NCBI GenBank assembly: GCA_029882675.1
Contig: JAOUKJ010000186.1
Coordinates: 1-7,591, forward strand
Direction: 5' to 3'
Length of the DNA: 7,591 nucleotides
From: Cyclobacteriaceae bacterium
GTDB taxonomy: Bacteria > Bacteroidota > Bacteroidia > Cytophagales > Cyclobacteriaceae
The notes under the pieces were generated by a model, which made no database searches, was not told where the DNA came from, and saw only the letters and a list, made by a program, of their open reading frames with translations. Positions 1-6,341 of this stretch are shown piece after piece (position 1 is the stretch's first letter; each line of letters opens with the position of its first letter). The translations under genes were made by a program, and so were the position numbers.

Positions 1-1
1 A

Positions 2-724
2 ACCCTGGATGCCCATGTGATCAAACCATTGGGTTTTGATCCCGCAAAGAAATATCCCTTACTACTCAATATTTATGGTGGCCCGGGAGCACAAAGTGTA
101 TATAATTCTTTTGCAACAAATAGCTGGGAGCAGTACCTGGCACAGGAAGGCTATATAATAGTGAGTGTCAACAACCGGGGCAGCGGCGGATATGGTAACC
201 GCTTCGAGAAGCAGGTTTATCGCCAGCTTGGAAAGTGGGAGTCCCTGGATTTTGTGGAAACAGCCCGGTATTTTGGAAAACAAGAATGGGTTGATGAAAA
301 TAATATAGCCATCAGGGGGCATAGTTATGGGGGGTATATGGCGGCATATACAGCGCTGACTCATCCTGAAGTTTTTAAGGTTTCCCTGGTTGGAGCACCC
401 GTAACAGACTGGCGGCTTTACGACAGTATTTATGCTGAGCGCTATATGGGATTGGCTGATGATAATGAGCAGGGATATATTCAAAGTTCATGTGCCCAAC
501 ATGCCGGAAACCTGAAGGCCCACATGTTTATAGCCCACTCAGCAATGGATGACAATGTGCATATGCAAAATACCATGCAGTTGGTGAAATCGCTTATCGA
601 TGCGGGCAAGGATCATGATTTGCGTATATACCCTCCCGGTAACCATGGCGTGGCATATAATGCAGCCAGTTACGTGTTGCTCTATACACAATATACTGCG
701 TACCTCAACCAATACTTAAAATAA
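2..724 (+). CDS. S9 family serine peptidase, DPP IV-like, C-terminal catalytic domain (5' partial)
   Basis: This is the alpha/beta-hydrolase half of a prolyl oligopeptidase family (S9) enzyme. The frame is open to the left edge, reading TLDAHVIKP before the GTG at 17, so that GTG is an internal Val codon and the propeller half lies outside the window. Counting from that GTG as residue 1, the oxyanion-hole motif YGGPG is at 20-24, the nucleophile elbow GHSYGG places Ser at 103, the acid is Asp178 in DDNVH, and the base is His210 in GNHG. The motif DSIYAERYMG at 136-145 keeps two tyrosines that line the substrate pocket in DPP IV. By family knowledge these enzymes remove N-terminal dipeptides, often after Pro, and are periplasmic or membrane-anchored in Bacteroidota. 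The Glu-Glu motif that fixes dipeptidyl specificity would be in the missing propeller, so DPP IV activity is inferred. The elbow has His where classical DPP IV has Trp. It is convergent with the kinase gene. Confidence 0.93.
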   Translation, partial: TLDAHVIKPLGFDPAKKYPLLLNIYGGPGAQSVYNSFATNSWEQYLAQEGYIIVSVNNRGSGGYGNRFEKQVYRQLGKWESLDFVETARYFGKQEWVDENNIAIRGHSYGGYMAAYTALTHPEVFKVSLVGAPVTDWRLYDSIYAERYMGLADDNEQGYIQSSCAQHAGNLKAHMFIAHSAMDDNVHMQNTMQLVKSLIDAGKDHDLRIYPPGNHGVAYNAASYVLLYTQYTAYLNQYLK

Positions 725-798
725 AAAGATACCCTTGTGTTGCGTTTATTTTTGAGTCAGGTTGACGTAATTATGTGGACTGCAACCAGACGAGTTAG

Positions 799-2772
799 TT
801 ACCTCGAGTAATTGAGGTGCTCCTTTTCCTTATTTTGTGCAAGGTTGGGAATAAACAGGGTAAATATGGTTCCCTGTAGGGGCCTGCTGGATACACTTAT
901 TTTACCACCCAGTTTAGTCGTAGCAAATTTCACCAGATATAAGCCCAGCCCACTGCCTTCTTTTTCACTGGCCCTGTAAAACATATTGAAAATATTGTCC
1001 AGATGTTCTTTTTCAATACCTACACCGTTGTCTTCAATTTGAATAATGATCCCATCTATCGTGTCGTATGCCTTAATGTATACAAAAGAACCAGTGTTTG
1101 ATGCTGTCTTTTTTGAATCATAATAGATCAGTGCATTTTGTACCAGGTTTTGAAGGATGGAGTCCAAATGGTTTTCATCCGTATAAAAAGGAAGGGTGGA
1201 ACTGATATTGGTTCTGATGGTTATATGATTACGATCTGCCAAATATTTCAGGTTATGTAAAACATTTTCAACGATACTTTGCAGGTTTATGTCTTGAATT
1301 TTTAACTCAGGATGGTAAATATTTGAAATTTGTGCCACATCTTCCATCATTTTGCTGGATTTGACAATCGTCTTTCGCATGTGAAGGGAGTTTTCACAAC
1401 AAAATATTTTATTTTCCCGGTCGCATAAATTCAAAACGCCCTCGATGGTTTTTAAGGGTGCTTTCAGGTCGTGTGAGGCTTTATAAAAGAACACTTCCAA
1501 TTCCTTATTTCGCTCCTTTAAGGTGTTGGACATAAGATTGAAAGATTCGCACAATTCCCCCACCTCATCCCAAAAGAATGGTTTTTCGATTTGATTATAC
1601 CGGCCGTTAATGATATCCCGGGCGCCATCCCGGAGTGCAATAAATGGCCGTGTGAAATGATATACTAAAATGTAGCTGATGATGATGATCGCTAAAAGAA
1701 ACAAAGAACCAAAACATAGCATATAAAGGTGGATGGGGTGAGATAAATTGTGGAGTGTACTGTAGTTGTATATCCTGAGGAGAACATAGTAATAGGATTT
1801 GTTAAACGCAAGCGGATATACAGGTGAATAGATGATGAAGCTGTCGTTGAGTTTAATTACTCCCTCATTTCCTGATAATATCGTTTTGCCGTAATCAGGA
1901 AATGTCCTTTTAATGTTTTCTTCTGTTTTTAATTCCCGGCCCCATCGTTTCGATTCATCGGGGTGGACAACAAAATAGCCCGCTTTATCAACCATCAGCA
2001 ATTCGCCTTCCGAGGGTTCGTCAAGCGACCTGATCATTTCGTTGAGATAAATATATATAACCACATATCTTCGGATTTTCTGGTCATGGTCAAAAACCGG
2101 GGCAGCCATCTGAATGATGGGGACAAAGGAAGTATTTGTCAAACCTTCCGCTTCAAAGCTCAATTGGGGATATGAAATCAATACCGTATCCCGTACCGGG
2201 GTTATTTTGGGAAATGTAAATGAACGACCATTTAGTTTCTCTTCAGTATAATTGACGTGTGCATTAAGTCCATCATGTGTTATCTTTGTTGTGACCTTCC
2301 CTGATTCATCATAAATAAGCAATTCTTTATATGTCCCTCGCTCTTCAACCAGTTCCCGGAGAATTTCCTGCAGCGAGGCACTATCAATTTTTCTAATAAA
2401 AGGTTGTGATAATGAAGGATTGGTAGCCAGACAATGTTTTTCAATTAATTGCTTGATATAATTCAGATCACTTTTGGCCGTATTGAAAAATAAATTATAA
2501 TCATTACTCTTCAAATTTAAAGCTGCCTTCGTATTAAGCACATATTGTTTTTCTAATTGGCGGATGTAAAAATGTTCTGACAAGAGCCCCAACACAACAA
2601 CGGTCAACACCCCGAGAATAGCAATTAACAAAGTCAGTTTGTACCGAATGCTTAGTTTACGCATCCAGATAAGAATTTTATTGAAAATGATAAGAAAAGA
2701 CATAAGCCGGGTTTTAACTAAAAAGGTGGTGCTATTGCAACAATAGAATGATTTGATGTTAAATAAAGTCAT
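799..2772 (-). CDS. Membrane sensor histidine kinase with dCache-like sensor, HAMP, HisKA and HATPase domains
   Basis: Using the longest frame (657 residues), the order is: TM helix about 47-65; extracytoplasmic region about 66-345, whose membrane-proximal part LLMVDKAGYFVVHPD (258-272) is typical of dCache sensors; TM helix about 348-371; HAMP about 372-424; HisKA with H-box KASHDLKAPL and phospho-acceptor His434; then HATPase_c with N-box QNLVQNA (541-547), G1 box DNGVGI (581-586), F-box FNMFYR and G2 box GSGLGL (606-611). All catalytic boxes are intact, so it should autophosphorylate in response to a periplasmic ligand. The C-terminus ends soon after the ATPase fold, with no receiver or DNA-binding domain, and no response regulator lies in the window. 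The start is uncertain: in-frame ATGs also occur at 2703 (MSFLII) and 2664 (MRKLSIRYKL). The last gives the usual short cytoplasmic leader before TM1 and may be the true start; no Shine-Dalgarno sequence decides the matter. It is divergent from the Gfo/Idh/MocA operon. Confidence 0.94.
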   Translation of the reverse strand: MTLFNIKSFYCCNSTTFLVKTRLMSFLIIFNKILIWMRKLSIRYKLTLLIAILGVLTVVVLGLLSEHFYIRQLEKQYVLNTKAALNLKSNDYNLFFNTAKSDLNYIKQLIEKHCLATNPSLSQPFIRKIDSASLQEILRELVEERGTYKELLIYDESGKVTTKITHDGLNAHVNYTEEKLNGRSFTFPKITPVRDTVLISYPQLSFEAEGLTNTSFVPIIQMAAPVFDHDQKIRRYVVIYIYLNEMIRSLDEPSEGELLMVDKAGYFVVHPDESKRWGRELKTEENIKRTFPDYGKTILSGNEGVIKLNDSFIIYSPVYPLAFNKSYYYVLLRIYNYSTLHNLSHPIHLYMLCFGSLFLLAIIIISYILVYHFTRPFIALRDGARDIINGRYNQIEKPFFWDEVGELCESFNLMSNTLKERNKELEVFFYKASHDLKAPLKTIEGVLNLCDRENKIFCCENSLHMRKTIVKSSKMMEDVAQISNIYHPELKIQDINLQSIVENVLHNLKYLADRNHITIRTNISSTLPFYTDENHLDSILQNLVQNALIYYDSKKTASNTGSFVYIKAYDTIDGIIIQIEDNGVGIEKEHLDNIFNMFYRASEKEGSGLGLYLVKFATTKLGGKISVSSRPLQGTIFTLFIPNLAQNKEKEHLNYSR

Positions 2773-2991
2773 GTAAATATCATAAAAAATAATTTATAAA
2801 AAATATTTGAGGCTAAATTTATATTTCCAAATATTATAAAGGCCTTCTGGAAAAACCAGCCAATTATTCAGGTTTGGATAATTGTACTCTTGAATAAAAA
2901 ATAAAAAACCATCAGGATATCTGCTAATATTTCCCAATCTTTCGTATTATTACATCCCGCTTTTATTAATAATTGATCAAAAACAAATACG
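2773..2991. promoter_or_regulatory. Divergent intergenic region with an 8-bp inverted repeat
   Basis: This 219-base strongly AT-rich spacer separates the divergent kinase and oxidoreductase genes, so it should hold both promoters. It contains a perfect inverted repeat: AATATTTG at 2802-2809 and CAAATATT at 2828-2835, separated by 18 bases. The right arm read on the minus strand is TAATATTTG, close to the Bacteroidota -7 element TAnnTTTG but one base too long. On the plus strand TACTCTTG at 2885-2892 matches that element at all but one position. I found no well-spaced -33 partner for either, so no promoter is called. A short CTGG/CCAG stem at 2847-2859 is too weak to call a terminator. Confidence 0.35.
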
Positions 2992-4311
2992 ATGACTAAC
3001 TCAAAAAACATAACAAAGGATTCCACCCGGCGCGACTTTATCAAAGGTACGGCGGTGGCGGTGGGTACAGGATTGCTTGCGGGCAGTCTACCGGTAGGTG
3101 CGGCAGCATTTCCTGCTGGAAGTGATGAAATCAAGATCGCATTAATCGGTTGTGGAGGAAGAGGCACCGGAGCCGCTTCAGATGCACTGAGTACTGGCAA
3201 AGGGATAAAACTCGTAGCCATGGCTGATGCTTTTGAGGATCGGGTAAGTAAAAGCCATGAAGTGTTACTGGCAAAGTATGGCAAAGATCAGGTAGATGTT
3301 CCTGAAAAAAGAAGATATGTAGGTTTTGATGCTTACAAACAAGCCTTTGAGCATGCCGATGTGGTTTTTTTGGCCACTCCTCCGGCATTCCGGCCACAGC
3401 ATTTTCGTGAGGCCGTTGAAGGCAATAAACATGTCTTTTTGGAAAAACCAGTGGCTGTTGACCCTGCAGGTGTACGTCATGTGATTGAATCAGGTGAAAT
3501 GGCCAAAAAGAAAGGCCTTTCTGTTGTGGCAGGTACCCTTTACAGAAGGCAATCTAATTTCGTAGAAGCAATTGGCCAGATACATCAGGGTGCTATCGGT
3601 CAGATTTTAGGCGGATCAGAATATTATATGACAGGGCCGATTTGGGTGAAACCCCGTACGGCCGGAATGACGGATATGGAATATCAGATGCGTAATTGGT
3701 ACTATTTCAACTGGCTATCCGGTGATCATATTGTAGAGCAGTTTATCCATAATCTCGATGTGATCAACTGGATAATGAAGTCTCACCCGATTAAAGCACT
3801 GGCCACCGGAGGAAGAATACAACGAACCGCACCTGAATATGGCCATATCTATGACCACTTTAGTGTTGAATTTGTTTATCCGGGAAATGTACTTGTTCAA
3901 GCCACGAGCAGGCAGATGCGTAACGTGAAAATGCATAAGGCCAACCGGATTATTGGCTCGGAAGGTATTGCCTATGTGAATCCAAGGGAGTCTTGGTTTG
4001 AAGACTTTAATAATAAAAGGACAAAACATATTCCCAAAGATGAAGAGGAAAATGCCTACGTCACAGAACATGTCGATCTGATGAAGAGCATCAGGGAAGG
4101 TAAGCCGCTCAATGAGGCGACAGAGGTAGCACACAGTACCCTGACAGGTATATTGGGTAGGGAGAGTGCTTATACAGGAAAGGAGCTGACCTGGGATGAA
4201 GTTTATCAGGCTGATCTGGATATCGTGCCAAAAGAATTCAGCTGGGATACCAAATTACCAAAATGGGAAGTGCCGGTACCCGGGCTTACTGATCTGGTAA
4301 GAAATATTTAA
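2992..4311 (+). CDS. Tat-exported Gfo/Idh/MocA family oxidoreductase
   Basis: This is a 439-residue NAD(P)-dependent sugar or cyclitol dehydrogenase-type protein. The leader carries a clear twin-arginine motif, STRRDFIKG at 11-19, then a hydrophobic Ala/Gly-rich stretch to about 40, which supports this ATG. The Rossmann fold follows, with the dinucleotide loop GCGGRGTGA at 53-61. The catalytic-lysine motif EKP is at 151-153. The second Gfo/Idh/MocA motif, EQFIHNLDVINW at 249-260, carries His253 and Asp256; Glu249 sits where inositol dehydrogenase-type members have Asp. The C-terminal alpha/beta domain contains the substrate site. Export of a folded, cofactor-loaded member of this family is known for Zymomonas glucose-fructose oxidoreductase, so a periplasmic role with tightly held nicotinamide cofactor is plausible. 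Only 21 bases separate it from the downstream TIM-barrel gene, which indicates one operon. The substrate is unknown; similar pairs in Bacteroidota and Planctomycetes are associated with glycoside or keto-sugar metabolism. There is no Shine-Dalgarno sequence. Confidence 0.93.
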   Translation: MTNSKNITKDSTRRDFIKGTAVAVGTGLLAGSLPVGAAAFPAGSDEIKIALIGCGGRGTGAASDALSTGKGIKLVAMADAFEDRVSKSHEVLLAKYGKDQVDVPEKRRYVGFDAYKQAFEHADVVFLATPPAFRPQHFREAVEGNKHVFLEKPVAVDPAGVRHVIESGEMAKKKGLSVVAGTLYRRQSNFVEAIGQIHQGAIGQILGGSEYYMTGPIWVKPRTAGMTDMEYQMRNWYYFNWLSGDHIVEQFIHNLDVINWIMKSHPIKALATGGRIQRTAPEYGHIYDHFSVEFVYPGNVLVQATSRQMRNVKMHKANRIIGSEGIAYVNPRESWFEDFNNKRTKHIPKDEEENAYVTEHVDLMKSIREGKPLNEATEVAHSTLTGILGRESAYTGKELTWDEVYQADLDIVPKEFSWDTKLPKWEVPVPGLTDLVRNI

Positions 4312-4332
4312 TATTGATTAAAACTATATAAT

Positions 4333-5238
4333 ATGAATAGAAGAGAGTTCGCCAGAAATACAGGTGTAGGCTTGTCAGCAATTGGTTTAATGGGTGGTCA
4401 GGCTTTATATGCCGGCAACAATATACCTAAGGAGAAAAAATTTCTCAAGTCATTAAAATACTCCATGGTCAAGACAGAAGGGACTATGCTGGATAACTTT
4501 AAACTGATCAAACGGTTGGGATTTGACGGTGTAGAGCTGGACAGCCCAAATGATTTTGACAGGGATGAGGTAATTGAGGCCAGCAAAAAAGCCAAACTCC
4601 CCATACCGGGTGTCATTGATTCCGTGCATTGGAAAGACCGGCTTACGGATCCTGATGCAGGCGTTAGGGCCAAAGGACTGGACGGACTCAAAACAGCGAT
4701 AAAGGATGCCAAAGCGTATGGCTCTTCTACTGTTTTGCTGGTTCCCGGCAGGGTGACCAAAGAAGTAGCTTATGATGTGGCCTATAAGCGTTCGCAGGAC
4801 GAAATCAGGAAGGTGCTGCCTATGGCTGAAGAATATGGTGTGAAAATAGCTATTGAAAACGTTTGGAACATGTTCCTGTTTAGCCCGTTGGAAATGGCAC
4901 GCTATATCGATGAATTGGAAAGCGATTGGGTTGGAGCCTATTTTGATGTGGGAAATATTGTAAATTATGGTTGGCCTGAGCACTGGATCAGAATATTGGG
5001 CAAACGGATTATTAAGGTTGATATCAAGGAATACAGCCGGGCTATCAGAGACAAGGAGGGGCCTTCAGCGGGTTTTCGGCCAAAACTGGGCGAAGGGGAT
5101 TGTGACTGGCCTGAAGTGGTAAAGGCCCTGGAAGAGGTCGGTTATAATGGATGGACTTCAGCAGAAGTACGCGGTGGGGGTGAAGACCGATTGAGGGAAA
5201 TATCGCAAAACATGGACAAAATACTCGGATTGGTATAA
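4333..5238 (+). CDS. Sugar phosphate isomerase/epimerase-like TIM barrel with a twin-arginine leader
   Basis: This 301-residue protein belongs to the xylose isomerase-like/AP endonuclease 2-like TIM-barrel superfamily. The N-terminus MNRREF followed by a Gly/Ala-rich hydrophobic stretch to about residue 27 (ending LYAG) is a Tat-like leader, matching the export signal of its operon partner. Within the barrel, GFDGVELD (63-70) is the first active-site strand. Candidate metal ligands are Glu175 in AIEN, Asp205 in FDVGN and Glu278 in SAEVRG; His99 in SVHW is another likely active-site residue. Where many relatives have a His in a VHIKD strand, this protein has Asp230 in VDIKEY. GEGDCDWPEV (253-262) and the last strand are typical of the family. 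Members isomerise or epimerise sugars, and some cleave or dehydrate keto-sugars, so the name does not establish the reaction. Co-transcription with the dehydrogenase suggests it acts on that enzyme's oxidised product. The cytoplasmic-sounding family name should not be taken as location. Confidence 0.9.
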   Translation: MNRREFARNTGVGLSAIGLMGGQALYAGNNIPKEKKFLKSLKYSMVKTEGTMLDNFKLIKRLGFDGVELDSPNDFDRDEVIEASKKAKLPIPGVIDSVHWKDRLTDPDAGVRAKGLDGLKTAIKDAKAYGSSTVLLVPGRVTKEVAYDVAYKRSQDEIRKVLPMAEEYGVKIAIENVWNMFLFSPLEMARYIDELESDWVGAYFDVGNIVNYGWPEHWIRILGKRIIKVDIKEYSRAIRDKEGPSAGFRPKLGEGDCDWPEVVKALEEVGYNGWTSAEVRGGGEDRLREISQNMDKILGLV

Positions 5239-5246
5239 TTTCGTGC

Positions 5247-5287
5247 AAGTGGTATTAAAGATGTTTTGACACATTCCCACTTTTAAT
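5247..5287 (+). terminator. Possible weak bipartite terminator hairpin between convergent genes
   Basis: An outer stem AAGTGG (5247-5252) pairs with CCACTT (5277-5282), and an inner stem GATGT (5260-5264) pairs with ACATT (5271-5275, one G-U), with a six-base loop. Four T residues follow from 5281. The structure lies just after the TIM-barrel stop and overlaps the last codons of the convergent channel gene. The asymmetric internal loop makes it weak, so this is a candidate only. Confidence 0.25.
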
Positions 5288-6151
5288 ATGTATATCCCTT
5301 TGTGGATAGGGTATCTCAATGCCTGCTGTTTTAAAGGACTTGAAGAGGGAATAGTAAAACATACTTTTTAGCCGTCCAGGGCGATTCATGTATTTGGTGG
5401 TCCATATTCTGGCAATGAAATTAAGTGAACTTTCACCATATTCATCAAAAAGTACTTCAGGGGCCGGTTCGGGTAAGATGCCTTCCAGATGTTCCAGGAC
5501 ATTTAGAATAATTTCTTTTACCTGTTCCGGGTTTTCCTTGTAGGATACTCCAACGGGAAACCGCAGAGCCACCATGGTATCGTTGTGACTCCAGTTGATA
5601 ACCGTAGAGGAGATAAATTCAGCGTTTGGAATAATTAACGTGATGTTATCATTGGTAATCACCTGTGTCGCCCGAATCGAAATCCTGACGACATCGCCTT
5701 CAATGTCGCCTACCCGTACCCGGTCACCAACCTTTATCGGTTGCTCAAAAAGAATGATCAGCCCGGAAATGAAATTATTAGTCACATTTTGCAGCCCAAA
5801 GCCGATGCCAACACCCAGCGCACCTGCCATAAGCGACAAGGCACTGAGGTCTATGCCGGCAGATTGTAGAATAATAACAACTCCAAATGTGAGCACTAAA
5901 TAACGACTTATCGTGGCGATGGATTGAACTGTACCCGGATTGGTATTATATTTGTTAATAATGTTTCTTGTTACTATTTTTTTAACTTTACCGGATAGGT
6001 AAATGAGTATAAAAATAGCAACAAAAATATATAGCATAGTGGAAAGGGTGACGTGTGTCTCTCCTATGGTGAAAAGCTCGATATGAATGAATGCAGATAG
6101 TTTTTTAAGAAAATTCCAAAAAACTTCAATGATGTTTTTTACTGTATCCAT
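5255..6151 (-). CDS. Small-conductance mechanosensitive channel (MscS family)
   Basis: This 298-residue inner-membrane protein is close in length to E. coli MscS. TM1 spans about 34-54 and TM2 about 80-99. The pore-lining TM3 spans about 103-133, with the Gly/Ala-rich segment GALGVGIGFGLQN (110-122) and continuation NNFISGLIILFEQP. The conserved beta-domain entry VGDRVRVGDIEGDV (141-154) and IIPNAEF (173-179) follow, then the alpha/beta vestibule domain ending near PYPQRDIHI (281-289). By family knowledge it forms a heptamer that opens under membrane tension and releases solutes during hypo-osmotic shock. The start is the ATG just before the polar N-terminal helix; no other start is needed. 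The gene stands alone, convergent with the TIM-barrel gene (16-base gap) and divergent from the propeller gene. The family assignment is secure; gating details and ion preference cannot be read from sequence. Confidence 0.96.
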   Translation of the reverse strand: MDTVKNIIEVFWNFLKKLSAFIHIELFTIGETHVTLSTMLYIFVAIFILIYLSGKVKKIVTRNIINKYNTNPGTVQSIATISRYLVLTFGVVIILQSAGIDLSALSLMAGALGVGIGFGLQNVTNNFISGLIILFEQPIKVGDRVRVGDIEGDVVRISIRATQVITNDNITLIIPNAEFISSTVINWSHNDTMVALRFPVGVSYKENPEQVKEIILNVLEHLEGILPEPAPEVLFDEYGESSLNFIARIWTTKYMNRPGRLKSMFYYSLFKSFKTAGIEIPYPQRDIHIKSGNVSKHL

Positions 6152-6341
6152 AATGCCTGTGTAATATATTTTGATTTTTTTAGTGAATAAAAGACGATAA
6201 AGACGTTATTATTGGGCAACAAAATAGAGTTGTTTACAGGAAAAAACTACATATTGAAGAATTAATTGAAACAGGATAGTATAAAATAATAGTTGGAGAA
6301 ATAAAACCGGAGGCTTAATCTGGTTGTTTATAAAAAGTGTC
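6152..6341. promoter_or_regulatory. Divergent intergenic region between mscS-like gene and propeller gene
   Basis: These 190 AT-rich bases must contain the promoters for both divergent genes. A tandem direct repeat, ATAAAAGACG then ATAAAGACG, lies at 6187-6205. No convincing TTTG / TAnnTTTG promoter pair was found on either strand. A minus-strand reading frame that crosses this region is judged spurious. A hairpin close to the plus-strand start is listed separately. Confidence 0.3.
6305..6325 (+). promoter_or_regulatory. Leader hairpin upstream of the TPR/PD40 gene
   Basis: AACCGGA (6305-6311) pairs with TCTGGTT (6319-6325) to give a seven-base-pair stem with one G-U pair and a seven-base loop, ending 16 bases before the ATG at 6342. 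It partly occludes GGAGG at 6309-6313, which resembles a Shine-Dalgarno core but lies 28 bases from the first ATG, farther than usual. No T-run follows, so it is not a terminator. A regulatory role is speculative. Confidence 0.25.

Noticed and set aside
17..19. GTG as a possible start of the peptidase gene.
   Set aside because: The frame continues to the left edge with residues (TLDAHVIKP) that fit the S9 linker before the catalytic domain, and the protein without its propeller would be too short for the family.
801..818. ACCTC/GAGGT inverted repeat near the kinase stop as a terminator for the peptidase or kinase gene.
   Set aside because: The stem is only five pairs, lies within kinase codons and is not directly followed by a T-run on either strand.
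3715..4134. A minus-strand open frame opposite the oxidoreductase gene.
   Set aside because: It has no recognisable motif and is fully antisense to a confidently assigned coding region.
4453..4983. A long minus-strand open frame (176 codons) opposite the TIM-barrel gene.
   Set aside because: It lies wholly inside a gene with clear family motifs, and its translation shows no domain; it is an antisense shadow.
6187..6205. Tandem ATAAAAGACG / ATAAAGACG as an operator.
   Set aside because: There are only two short AT-rich copies with no symmetry or promoter context; too weak to call as a site, though noted in the intergenic entry.
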